Of a stretch of 64,000 bases of DNA, positions 1 through 8,896 are shown piece by piece. The position numbers and the translations under genes are program-made. The notes beneath the pieces are model-generated. The model ran no database searches, had not been told where the DNA came from, and saw only the letters and a program-made list of their open reading frames with translations. The number at the start of each line of letters is the position of its first letter. Positions within the stretch are counted from its first letter, which is position 1. This stretch comes from JBDHWG01 sp046328525 (GTDB taxonomy: Bacteria; Chloroflexota; Anaerolineae; Epilineales; JAHCIE01), in contig JAXLWK010000005.1 in the NCBI GenBank assembly GCA_046328525.1, positions 372,001-436,000 on the forward strand. The letters run 5' to 3'.

Positions 1-218
1 TCGGCACCAGATACTCCTGCAACAAGCTGACAACTGTGGGGTGTGGTCTGGCTTGCACCAAACCGATTGTACAGCCCTGGTGTTTAGACATTGTGAAGAA
101 CTGATGAGGAGACTGTGGGGATGTCGGGCGGAGGCGCTGGAGACGGCTCGCCAGCGCGAGCGTCATGGCGGCAACGACGACGCGAATGGGGTGAAACCCG
201 ATCTTGCACCGTCGCCGG
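1..218. other. Left edge, no supported gene
   Basis: A short plus-strand reading frame at 41-283 runs against the end of the peptidase gene and has a composition typical of antisense frames in this GC-rich DNA. I see no convincing ribosome binding site, promoter or RNA fold here. It may be the intergenic space to a gene beyond the left edge. Confidence 0.5.
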
Positions 219-1448
219 CTAGGTGGGCCAGGGCTGGTCCGCGAACAGGGTCAGCAGGCGCTGCGCGGCGAGGGCGTAGATGACGGTGTGTTGGTACACG
301 CGCTCTAGCTCGACGGCCTCGTGGGGGCCGTGGGCGACTTCGAGGCGGCCCGGCCCGTAGGCGAAGGCGGGGATGCCCTGGCGCGCGTACCAGCGAATCT
401 CCAGGATGCCGGGGCACATCTCGAAAGGCGGCCGCTGCCCCGTGACAGTCTCGGCCGTCTCCGCCAGCGCCAGCGCCGCCGGATGGTCCTCCGGGACGCC
501 GCAGGAGTAGCCCTCCTGCAACATGTCCACGTCGAGGCGGATGCCCTGCGCGCGCATGTCGTCGAGCAGGCTGAACAGGCGCGCCCGTTCGACGGCCAGG
601 TCCTCCTCTGGATTGAAGCGCCGCTCCAGGGTGAAGCTGCACACGTCGGGGACGACGTTGAAGCTCGCGCCGCCGTGGACCTCGCCGCCGAGCATCAGGA
701 TAGAGTGGGCCGCAGCGGCCGGTGTCACGCGGTACGCCGTGCGCCGCGTCTCGACCTCGGCCTTCAGGCCCTGGAGCGCCGCCGCGACGCGGAGCATGTC
801 TTCGAACGCGTTGATGCCCTCGTGTTGCAGGCCCACGTGCGCCGCCTTGCCCCTGGTCGTGACGCGCAGCGTGACCGCGCCGCGATTTGCGTTCCAGATC
901 ACGTCGCCGGTCGGCTCCTGGGTCAGCATCGCGATGCCGTCTCGCCCCAGCCGCCCGATGTCCGTCAGGTAGCGCGAGCCGCCCTGGCCGCCCGTCTCCT
1001 CGTCTGCCACGATGCACAACTCGACGCGGCCCGGCAGCGCGACGCCCAACTCCTTCAGGAGATAGGCCGCGTAGATCATGCTCGCCAGCCCGGCCTTCAT
1101 GTCCGCCGCGCCGCGCCCATGCAGCCAGCCGTCGGCAATGCGCGGCTCGAACTGGTCGCGGCGTTGCGCCGGCACGACGTCATAGTGGCCGTGGAAGACG
1201 ACCGTCGGTTGGCCGTCGCCGTGGGACGCGAGCAGATTGTAGCGCGGGCGGTCAGTGTCGCCGGGCGGGGCCAGGACCTCGTAGCTCAGCCCCAGGCGCT
1301 CCAGCTCCAGGCGGATGCGCGCCACACACTCGGCGTAGTAGACGCCGGGCGGGTTCTCGCTGGCGATGCGGACAAGGTCCTCGCTCAGGGCGGCGATGCT
1401 GTGTTGGTGGCCGTCGAGAGCCTGCTGTAGAGCGCCTTGCAAGTCCAT
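219..1448 (-). CDS. M20 family metallopeptidase (ArgE/DapE/acylase-like)
   Basis: A cytosolic dinuclear-zinc hydrolase of 409 residues that would cleave an N-acyl or peptide bond; the substrate cannot be read from sequence. The family's metal ligands are visible: HGHYD (H88 and D90), the bridging aspartate in GRGAADMKAG (D117) and the catalytic glutamate pair in ADEETGG (E150/E151). A dimerisation domain follows in the middle third. The ATG at 1448 is preceded by GGGAG about nine bases upstream; a longer frame to 1514 would begin inside the repeat at 1497-1576 and is unlikely. The gene stands alone, with topA about 140 bases upstream beyond that repeat. Confident on family, not on specificity (ArgE, DapE, carboxypeptidase G2 or aminoacylase are all possible). 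Confidence 0.9.
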   Translation of the reverse strand: MDLQGALQQALDGHQHSIAALSEDLVRIASENPPGVYYAECVARIRLELERLGLSYEVLAPPGDTDRPRYNLLASHGDGQPTVVFHGHYDVVPAQRRDQFEPRIADGWLHGRGAADMKAGLASMIYAAYLLKELGVALPGRVELCIVADEETGGQGGSRYLTDIGRLGRDGIAMLTQEPTGDVIWNANRGAVTLRVTTRGKAAHVGLQHEGINAFEDMLRVAAALQGLKAEVETRRTAYRVTPAAAAHSILMLGGEVHGGASFNVVPDVCSFTLERRFNPEEDLAVERARLFSLLDDMRAQGIRLDVDMLQEGYSCGVPEDHPAALALAETAETVTGQRPPFEMCPGILEIRWYARQGIPAFAYGPGRLEVAHGPHEAVELERVYQHTVIYALAAQRLLTLFADQPWPT

Positions 1449-1496
1449 GCGCCTGTTCTCCCGGTTACATTGACGGTTGCAGGAGCCTAAGAGGAA

Positions 1497-1576
1497 GGAA
1501 ACGCAAAGGCGCAAAGACGCAAAGGATGAATGCCAGGAGCCTCTTCTTCCTTTGCGCCTCTGCGCCTTTGCGTTGC
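1497..1576. repeat. Inverted repeat, CGCAAAGGCGCAAAG family
   Basis: Two arms of about 30 bases (1497-1527 and 1547-1576) are near-perfect reverse complements built from short CGCAAAG units around a 20-base loop. It lies between topA and the peptidase and would form a long hairpin. A related short hairpin built from AAGGGCGCAA lies at 49760-49806. Confidence 0.85.
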
Positions 1577-1586
1577 TATCCCAATC

Positions 1587-4490
1587 TTAGGCGGCTGAGG
1601 CGCTGGCGGGAGCGGGGGCAGGAGCCTCGCTGCGCTCCAGCCGGTCTATGTCCACCGTCTGCCCGCACTGGCTGCACTTGGCGCGGTTCTTGCCCGACTG
1701 GGTGAGCATCCCGCCGCAGTTTGGGCACGGCTGCGGTAGCGGGCGCTGCCACGCGGCGAAGTTGCACGCCGGGTAGTTGGCGCAGCCGTAGAACACGCGC
1801 CCGCGCTTGCTGCGCTTCTCGACAAGCTCGCCGCCGCACTGCGGGCAGTGGACGCCGATCTTCTCCAGATAGGGCTGTGTATTGCGGCACTCCGGGAAGC
1901 CGCTGCACGCGATAAACTTCCCGAACCGCCCGAACTTCACCACCATCGGCCGGCCGCACTTCTCGCACAGCTCGCCGGTCTCCTCCGGCGCGAGGGCGAC
2001 CTTGTCAATGTGGGCCTCGGCGGCGGCGACGCGCACGGCGAACGGCTCGTAGAACTCGCGCACCACCGGCACCCAGGCCTGCTCGCCGTCGGCGATCTCG
2101 TCCAGGTGGCTCTCCATGTCGGCGGTGAAGCCGACGTCGAACACGTCCGGGAAGTTCTCGACGAGGAGATCGCAGACGATGAAGCCTAGCTCGGTCGGGA
2201 TGAGGCGGCGGTCCTCGCGCTCGACGTAGCCACGCTGCTGGATGGTGGTGATAATCGGGGCGTAGGTGCTGGGGCGGCCGATGCCATGCTCCTCCAGCGC
2301 CTTGACCAGCGTCGCTTCGGTGTAGCGCGGCGGCGGCTCGGTGAAATGCTGCTCCGGGATGAGGCGCAGCAGGTTGAGGACTTCGTCCACGCTGAGGGGT
2401 GGCAGGAGCGTGCCCTCGCCCTCCTCCGGCGTGTCCTCCTTCTCGCGGCTCACCTCGTAGACCGCCAGGAAACCCTCGAACTTAATGATCGAGCCAGTGG
2501 CGCGGAACGTCGCCACACGCTCCTCGACGCGCGGCTTGCGCGTCTTCTCGTCGGTCGTCGTGTAGCGCGCCGGCGCGGTGACGTCCACGGTGGTGACGTC
2601 GAGCAGGGCCGGGGTCATCTGCGAGGCCACGAAACGCTTCCAGATCAGCTCGTACAGGCGGGCCTGGTCGCGGCTGAGATGCTCGCGCACCGACGCCGGC
2701 TCGCGGAACAGGGAGGTGGGGCGAATGGCCTCGTGGGCCTCCTGCGCCCCTTTCGTGCGCGTCTTGTAGTGCGGCGGCTCGGCGGGCAGGTAGCCCTCGC
2801 CGTAGCGGCGGGTGATGAACGGCCGCGCCTCGTCCTGCGCCTGGCGCGAGACGCTGACCGAGTCCGTGCGCATGTAGGTGATGAGGCCGACCGTCCCGCC
2901 CGCGCCCACGTCAATGCCTTCGTAGAGCTGCTGGGCAACGGTCATGGTCTTCTTTGCGCCGAAGCCGAGGCGGCGCGAGGCTTCCTGCTGGAGGGTGCTG
3001 GTGGTGAAGGGCGGCGACGGGTAGCGGCGGCGCTCCTTGCGCTCCACCTTGGCGACGGTGTACGTCGCGCCTTCGAGGGCGTTCACGATGGCGCGGGCGT
3101 CGGTTTGGTTCTTGAGGTCGGCCTTCTCCGCGCCGATGCGTATGAGGCGGGCGCGGAACGACGGCGCCTTGCCCTTGAAGCCCCGCGCCATGATCTTCGC
3201 CAGCTCCGCCTCCAGCGACCAGTACTCTTCCGGGATGAACGACTGGATCTCGCGCTCGCGCTCGACAATCAGGCGCAAGGCGACGGTCTGCACGCGCCCG
3301 GCCGACAGGCGGCTGCGTACCTTGTCCCACAGAATGGGGCTAATCTTGTAGCCGACCAGGCGGTCCAGGATGCGCCGCGCTTGCTGCGCGTCCACCAGGT
3401 CCATGTTGATGGTGCGCGGGTGGCTGAAGGCGTCCATGATGGCCGAGCGGGTGATCTCGTGGAACTCGACGCGGTGGATCTTCGTCGGGTCAATCTTGGC
3501 CGCCTCCATCAGGTGCCAGGCAATCGCCTCGCCCTCGCGGTCGGGGTCGGTCGCCAGGAAGACCTGGTCGGCGCCCTTCGCCATGGTCGTCAGGTCCTTC
3601 ACAATGTCGCGCTTGTCGTCGGGCACGCGGTACTTCGGCTCGAAGTCGTGCTCCACGTCCACGCTGAGCTGCGACTTGAGCAGGTCGCGCACATGGCCGA
3701 CGGATGCGCGCACGCGGTAGCCGCCGCCGAGGAACTTGCCGATGGTGCGCGCCTTGGCAGGCGACTCGACGATGACGAGCTTGCCGCCGCGCATCGTCGC
3801 GTCGCCGAAGGACGAACTGCCGCGATACGCGCTGCGCCCGCCGCTGCTCGCCGCCTTGCGCCCGCTGCCGGCCTTAGCGCCGCCCTTCGCCGCGGTCTTG
3901 CTCGCGGTCGCCTTGCTCGCGGCGGCCTTTGTCGCGGTCGCCTTGCTCGCGGCCGTCTTGCTCGCGGCGGCCTTTGTCGGCGCTGGCTTGGTCGGCGCCT
4001 TCTTCGTCGCGCGCTTTGCCGCCTGCCGCGCCGCCTGAGCGGCTTCGGCGCTGGGGTGCGGCAGAAGGACGTGGGCCAGGGTCTCGCCGGGGCGATACAG
4101 GGTCGTCCCGCAGACCGGGCAGACGCCCTTCGTGCCGGCGCGGCCGGTGGCCGTGATCTCGGCGCGCGGCTCGGCCATGACGCGCTTCTCGCGGCACTTG
4201 ACGCAGTACGCCTCGACCGCCTCCCCCGGCCCGCTGACGGTCTCGCCCACGGGGAGATCAGCGCCGTTGTCGGCGGCCACCTTGCGGGTGGCCTTCTTCG
4301 GCGGCGTCTCCGTTTTCTCGGGCTTCGGCACATCGGCGTGGGCCGGCGTCTCACCCATGCGATACAGCGCCGTGCCGCACTCCGGGCACGTGCCGCGCGT
4401 CACCGGGCGGCCGGCGGCGTTGTACTCCGCCACGGGGTTATCCATCGGCCGCTTGGTGCGGCATTTCATGCAATACGCTTCAAGTGACAT
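1587..4490 (-). CDS. topA: DNA topoisomerase I with two N-terminal DUF5679-like zinc ribbons
   Basis: Type IA topoisomerase that relaxes negative supercoils by single-strand passage. At 967 residues it is longer than typical forms (about 700-870). Order: two copies of a four-cysteine ribbon (residues 5-45 with CMKC and CPEC; 94-136 with CVKC and CPVC), a low-complexity Ala/Lys/Thr linker (about 145-235), the Toprim domain (KLVIVESPAKA, acidic DPDREG at 315-320), the catalytic tyrosine in GLITYMRTDS (Y539), then three C-terminal zinc ribbons (CEKCG, CPQCG, CPNCG). The N-terminal modules match DUF5679 in spacing and length. The ATG at 4490 has AGAGGAAG just upstream; the frame continues to 4526 without a better start. 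The core is certain. The DUF5679 fusion is inferred from the motif pattern. Confidence 0.97.
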   Translation of the reverse strand: MSLEAYCMKCRTKRPMDNPVAEYNAAGRPVTRGTCPECGTALYRMGETPAHADVPKPEKTETPPKKATRKVAADNGADLPVGETVSGPGEAVEAYCVKCREKRVMAEPRAEITATGRAGTKGVCPVCGTTLYRPGETLAHVLLPHPSAEAAQAARQAAKRATKKAPTKPAPTKAAASKTAASKATATKAAASKATASKTAAKGGAKAGSGRKAASSGGRSAYRGSSSFGDATMRGGKLVIVESPAKARTIGKFLGGGYRVRASVGHVRDLLKSQLSVDVEHDFEPKYRVPDDKRDIVKDLTTMAKGADQVFLATDPDREGEAIAWHLMEAAKIDPTKIHRVEFHEITRSAIMDAFSHPRTINMDLVDAQQARRILDRLVGYKISPILWDKVRSRLSAGRVQTVALRLIVEREREIQSFIPEEYWSLEAELAKIMARGFKGKAPSFRARLIRIGAEKADLKNQTDARAIVNALEGATYTVAKVERKERRRYPSPPFTTSTLQQEASRRLGFGAKKTMTVAQQLYEGIDVGAGGTVGLITYMRTDSVSVSRQAQDEARPFITRRYGEGYLPAEPPHYKTRTKGAQEAHEAIRPTSLFREPASVREHLSRDQARLYELIWKRFVASQMTPALLDVTTVDVTAPARYTTTDEKTRKPRVEERVATFRATGSIIKFEGFLAVYEVSREKEDTPEEGEGTLLPPLSVDEVLNLLRLIPEQHFTEPPPRYTEATLVKALEEHGIGRPSTYAPIITTIQQRGYVEREDRRLIPTELGFIVCDLLVENFPDVFDVGFTADMESHLDEIADGEQAWVPVVREFYEPFAVRVAAAEAHIDKVALAPEETGELCEKCGRPMVVKFGRFGKFIACSGFPECRNTQPYLEKIGVHCPQCGGELVEKRSKRGRVFYGCANYPACNFAAWQRPLPQPCPNCGGMLTQSGKNRAKCSQCGQTVDIDRLERSEAPAPAPASASAA

Positions 4491-4615
4491 CGGCTTCCTC
4501 TTCCCCGGCAACAAAATCCTGCCCAAGACTCAGACGCCTGACAGGCGAACGTCTTACGCAACGGCCCGCGCCACGCGCTAGTCATAGAGAGGACGCACGC
4601 CGCTGGCGAGTCTTC

Positions 4616-4871
4616 GGACCACGAAAGGCTCGGAAAGGGCGCGAAAGACGCGAAAAAGAGTCCGCCTGTGTGCGCCTTTCCTATAAATGAGCCTGGGCTG
4701 TCATGCTGAGTGTAACGAAGCATGCCGACGACCCTGGGGGCCCTTCGTTGCACTCAGAGCTTGCCCTGAGCCTGTCGAAGGGGCGACAGCGATTGTCATC
4801 CAACGGTTGGTGAACGTGGGTTCATGGCTAACTTTCGCGTTTTTCGCGGCCTTTCGTGTCCTTCGTGGTCC
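4616..4871. repeat. GGACCACGAAAGG inverted repeat interrupted by a second element
   Basis: The left arm (about 4616-4660) and right arm (about 4831-4871) are reverse complements made of CACGAAAG/GCGAAA units. The same element at 28874-28973 is uninterrupted and about 100 bases long. Here the arms are about 170 bases apart, because an element of the TGTCATGCTGAG family (4697-4793) lies between them. With this element, the topA-amidase gap (4491-4881) holds nothing else I can support. Confidence 0.75.
4697..4793. repeat. TGTCATGCTGAG-family palindromic element
   Basis: Begins TGTCATGCTGAG and ends with a complementary GGCGACAGC-like arm, with GAAGCATG and CCCTTCG inside. Relatives are at 13358-13424 and 47355-47448. 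It lies within the arms of the CACGAAAG element, as a nested insertion would. Confidence 0.75.
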
Positions 4872-4881
4872 AAAGCCCTGG

Positions 4882-6315
4882 CTACGCCGAGATCGGCGGG
4901 CGGCGATGCGCCCACGGCCGCGCCACCTCGAGCTGCGACGCCAGGCGCAGGAGCGTCGCCTCGTCGCCAAAGCGCCCGTAGAACTGCACGCCGATGGGCA
5001 GGTTCTGCTCGTTCCACATCAGCGGCAGGCTGATGGCGGGCAGGCCGCTCACGTTGGCGAGGGGCGTGAAGGGGACATAGGCGGCCGCGCGGAACAGGCC
5101 GAATAGCGGGTTGTCGGGCGGCGAGTTGAATGTCCCCAGGGGCGGCGGCGGCTCGACGAGGGTCGGCGTCAGCCAGGCGTCGTAGCCTTCCAGGAAGTAG
5201 CCTAGCTGGCGCGAGATCTGTTGCAGCCCCGTCCACGCCAGCATGTACGTCGGGGCATTGGTGCTGCGGCCCATCTCGTACAGGCCCCAGGTCAGCGGCT
5301 CGAACTGCTCCCGCGTCGGCTTCTTCCCGGTGACGAACGCGATCGCGTCAATGTTCCAGCCGATGCCCGACGCCCACACGCCGACGAACGCCTGGGTGAA
5401 CATCGCGCCGTCAATCGTCGGGCTGGCCTCCTCGACGATGTGGCCCAGGTCGGCCAGGAGCTTTGCCGTCTCCTCGACCGCTTTGATGTTGTCCGGATGG
5501 ACGGGCACACCGTTGGGCGACCGGGTCGCAAAGGCAATCCGCAACTGGCCCGGGGCGGCGCCGACCTCCTGGCCGAACGGGCGCGCCGGCGGCGGCGCCC
5601 AGTACGGGTCGCCCACAGCCGGGCCGGCCGTGGCATCCAGCATGGCGGCGCAGTCACGCACGGTGCGCGTCACGACGTGCTCGGATACAAGGCCGCCCAT
5701 GATGTCGCCGACCTCCGGGCCGACGGGCGTGCGCGCGCGGGTCGGTTTCAGACCCACGAGACCGCAGCACGCCGCCGGGATGCGGATCGAGCCGCCGCCA
5801 TCGTTGGCGTGGGCGAAGGGGACAAGCCCCGCCGCCACCGCCGCCGCCGAGCCGCCGCTGGAGCCGCCGGTCGAGCGCGTCGTGTCCCACGGGTTGCGGC
5901 TCGGACCGAAGAGGGCCGGCTCGGTGGTCGGCAGGATGCCCAGCTCTGGCGCGTTCGTCTTGCCGACAATGACCACCCCGGCCGCCTTCTGCCGTTGGAC
6001 GAGGGTGCTATCGTGGGGCGGGACGAAGTCCGCGAGCCAGGCCGAGCCTGAGGCTTGACGCACACCGCCGAGGGTCGCGCCGAGGTCCTTGAGCAGGAAC
6101 GGCACACCTGTGAACGGGCCGTCCGGCAGGGGGCCGGCGGCGGCGGCGCGCGCCTGGTCGTACAAGGGGGTGATAACGGCATTGAGGGCCGGGTTGACGC
6201 GCTCGATGCGCTCGATGGCGGCGTCCACCAGCTCAAGGGGTGTGCAGTCGCCCTTGCGCACCAGCTCGGCCTGGGCCGTCGCGTCCATGAATGTGAGATC
6301 GTCGGAAAGCGCCAT
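4882..6315 (-). CDS. Amidase signature family hydrolase
   Basis: A 477-residue Ser-cisSer-Lys amidase. The triad is visible: lysine in GVPFLLKDLG (K76), the serine pair in STGGSSGGS (S152/S153) and the nucleophile in DGGGSIRIPA (S176). Length and motif spacing fit standalone members that cleave amides such as short-chain amides or cyclic amino-acid dimers; substrate unknown. It lacks a GatCAB context (no gatB or gatC nearby), so a role in tRNA amidation is unlikely. ATG at 6315 has AAAGGAG upstream. An extended -10 promoter at 6352-6357 would drive it as a single gene. Confidence 0.92.
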   Translation of the reverse strand: MALSDDLTFMDATAQAELVRKGDCTPLELVDAAIERIERVNPALNAVITPLYDQARAAAAGPLPDGPFTGVPFLLKDLGATLGGVRQASGSAWLADFVPPHDSTLVQRQKAAGVVIVGKTNAPELGILPTTEPALFGPSRNPWDTTRSTGGSSGGSAAAVAAGLVPFAHANDGGGSIRIPAACCGLVGLKPTRARTPVGPEVGDIMGGLVSEHVVTRTVRDCAAMLDATAGPAVGDPYWAPPPARPFGQEVGAAPGQLRIAFATRSPNGVPVHPDNIKAVEETAKLLADLGHIVEEASPTIDGAMFTQAFVGVWASGIGWNIDAIAFVTGKKPTREQFEPLTWGLYEMGRSTNAPTYMLAWTGLQQISRQLGYFLEGYDAWLTPTLVEPPPPLGTFNSPPDNPLFGLFRAAAYVPFTPLANVSGLPAISLPLMWNEQNLPIGVQFYGRFGDEATLLRLASQLEVARPWAHRRPPISA

Positions 6316-6351
6316 GTGTGCGACTCCTTTGGAATTGGGATACGAACGGCT

Positions 6352-6360
6352 ATTATAGCA
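6352..6360 (-). promoter_or_regulatory. Extended -10 promoter of the amidase gene
   Basis: On the minus strand the sequence is TGC-TATAAT, a full extended -10 element, 36 bases before the amidase ATG. No good -35 hexamer is seen, as is usual for this class. Confidence 0.6.
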
Positions 6361-6479
6361 GCAAATCGCATTTGCGTAGCCGCCGGTGTTGGTGCTAATA
6401 TGAAAGCCTGCTGCGAGCCTATTGACGCTCGCGCTAGAGAGCCATCTCCAGCGCCTCTAGGCGGAACGAAGAAGGGCTT

Positions 6480-6551
6480 GCCACAGAGACACAGAGGGCA
6501 TAGAGAAAGACAAATATCCTATTCCTCTGTGGTCTCTGTGCCTCCGTGGCA
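6480..6551. repeat. CCACAGAGACACAGAGG inverted repeat
   Basis: Arms at about 6480-6512 and 6524-6551 are reverse complements made of CACAGAG units. A close relative lies at 16919-16998. It fills most of the gap between the divergent amidase and ferredoxin/NrfD genes (6316-6641), which otherwise holds only the amidase promoter. Confidence 0.8.
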
Positions 6552-6641
6552 AGTCTCTATGGCACGTCTGAGGAACGGCCCCTCTACCGTGAGACGGGGA
6601 CGGCCTGGCGGTGATCAGTGTGACAGGACCGGGAGACGCGG

Positions 6642-8303
<1,662 letters not shown>

Positions 8304-8324
8304 GTCAGCCGCGCCTGAGATGAG

Positions 8325-8366
8325 AGACCGCCCCGCGCTTCATCGTTGAAGGCGAGGCGGTCTCGA
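8325..8366. terminator. Hairpin between converging genes
   Basis: GAGACCGCC pairs with GGCGGTCTC around a GC-rich loop, between the ends of the convergent ferredoxin/NrfD gene and the 52-residue membrane protein gene. There is no strong U-run on either strand, so termination is plausible rather than shown. Confidence 0.45.
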
Positions 8367-8449
8367 CACGTGACGCGGGTATTCTCTTTTCATTTGGACC
8401 AATTGCTTGCTGCAAAAATGGATTGGTCAGGGATGTCGGGCAATCGGCA

Positions 8450-8608
8450 TCACGGCATGCCGGGCACAACCGGGCCGAAGGATGGCGTCGGCAATTGCCA
8501 CGCCGGTGTGTACATGACCGTGAGCACGAGGGCAGCGACGGCGATCAGGACGATGAGCCAGTTGATGTCAATCTCGTGCGTCCCCATGTGCGTGTGAGTG
8601 GTAAACAT
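8450..8608 (-). CDS. Small single-pass membrane protein (52 residues)
   Basis: I do not recognise the family. The product begins MFTTHTHMGTHEID, a histidine-rich stretch, then has one hydrophobic helix (about residues 16-33, LIVLIAVAALVLTV) and a short Pro-rich tail. The gene is supported by GAGAGG eight bases before the ATG and by a textbook promoter at 8701-8729. It is monocistronic, flanked by a hairpin downstream. The size and single helix resemble small accessory subunits of respiratory complexes, and the histidines could bind metal, but neither is shown. Confidence 0.7.
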   Translation of the reverse strand: MFTTHTHMGTHEIDINWLIVLIAVAALVLTVMYTPAWQLPTPSFGPVVPGMP

Positions 8609-8700
8609 GGTACGACCTCTCTTTGCGGGCGACCGAGCAGGGGCGATCCACCCGACGTGGACCTTTTCCCATTGCGCACTGCGTCAACCCTATATAAGTC

Positions 8701-8729
8701 ATTATACCCCAAGATTTCGTCAATTTCAA
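8701..8729 (-). promoter_or_regulatory. Consensus promoter of the 52-residue membrane protein gene
   Basis: On the minus strand: TTGAAA (8724-8729), a 17-base spacer and TATAAT (8701-8706). Predicted start near 8694, giving a leader of about 86 bases before the ATG at 8608. Confidence 0.8.
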
Positions 8730-8787
8730 GAGATTTCCGCACATAAGTGACAGGGATTTAGGACCGCGTCTTGACCTGCCAACGAGG

Positions 8788-8813
8788 CCCCACCCCCCAG
8801 GGGGTGGGGCCTA
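8788..8813. repeat. GC-only perfect hairpin downstream of thrS
   Basis: GGCCCCACCCCC pairs with GGGGGTGGGGCC around a two-base turn. It may help end thrS transcription, but no U-run follows on the minus strand. Confidence 0.5.
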
Positions 8814-8816
8814 AAA

Positions 8817-8870
8817 TGTAGTGGCGACTCAGTCGCTCTGCTCTCCAGAGCGGTTGAAACCGCCACTACA
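8817..8870. repeat. TGTAGTGGCG palindromic element
   Basis: TGTAGTGGCG at the left end pairs with CGCCACTACA at the right end, and two smaller palindromes lie within. It sits just past the thrS stop. Related short hairpins occur at 10890-10910, 41057-41078 and 49729-49750. Confidence 0.75.
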
Positions 8871-8896
8871 GGAACGCCAACCGGCGCCAAACGCCG

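Noticed and set aside
41..283. 80-codon frame at the left edge
   Set aside because: It overlaps the end of the peptidase gene, lacks a ribosome binding site and has no recognisable motif.
2286..4487. Long plus-strand frame opposite topA
   Set aside because: It mirrors topA in the antisense frame, is rich in Arg/Ala/Gly/Leu as expected for GC-rich shadows, and matches no domain.
8788..8813. Intrinsic terminator for thrS
   Set aside because: The hairpin is perfect, but no U-run follows on the minus strand, so I left it as a repeat.
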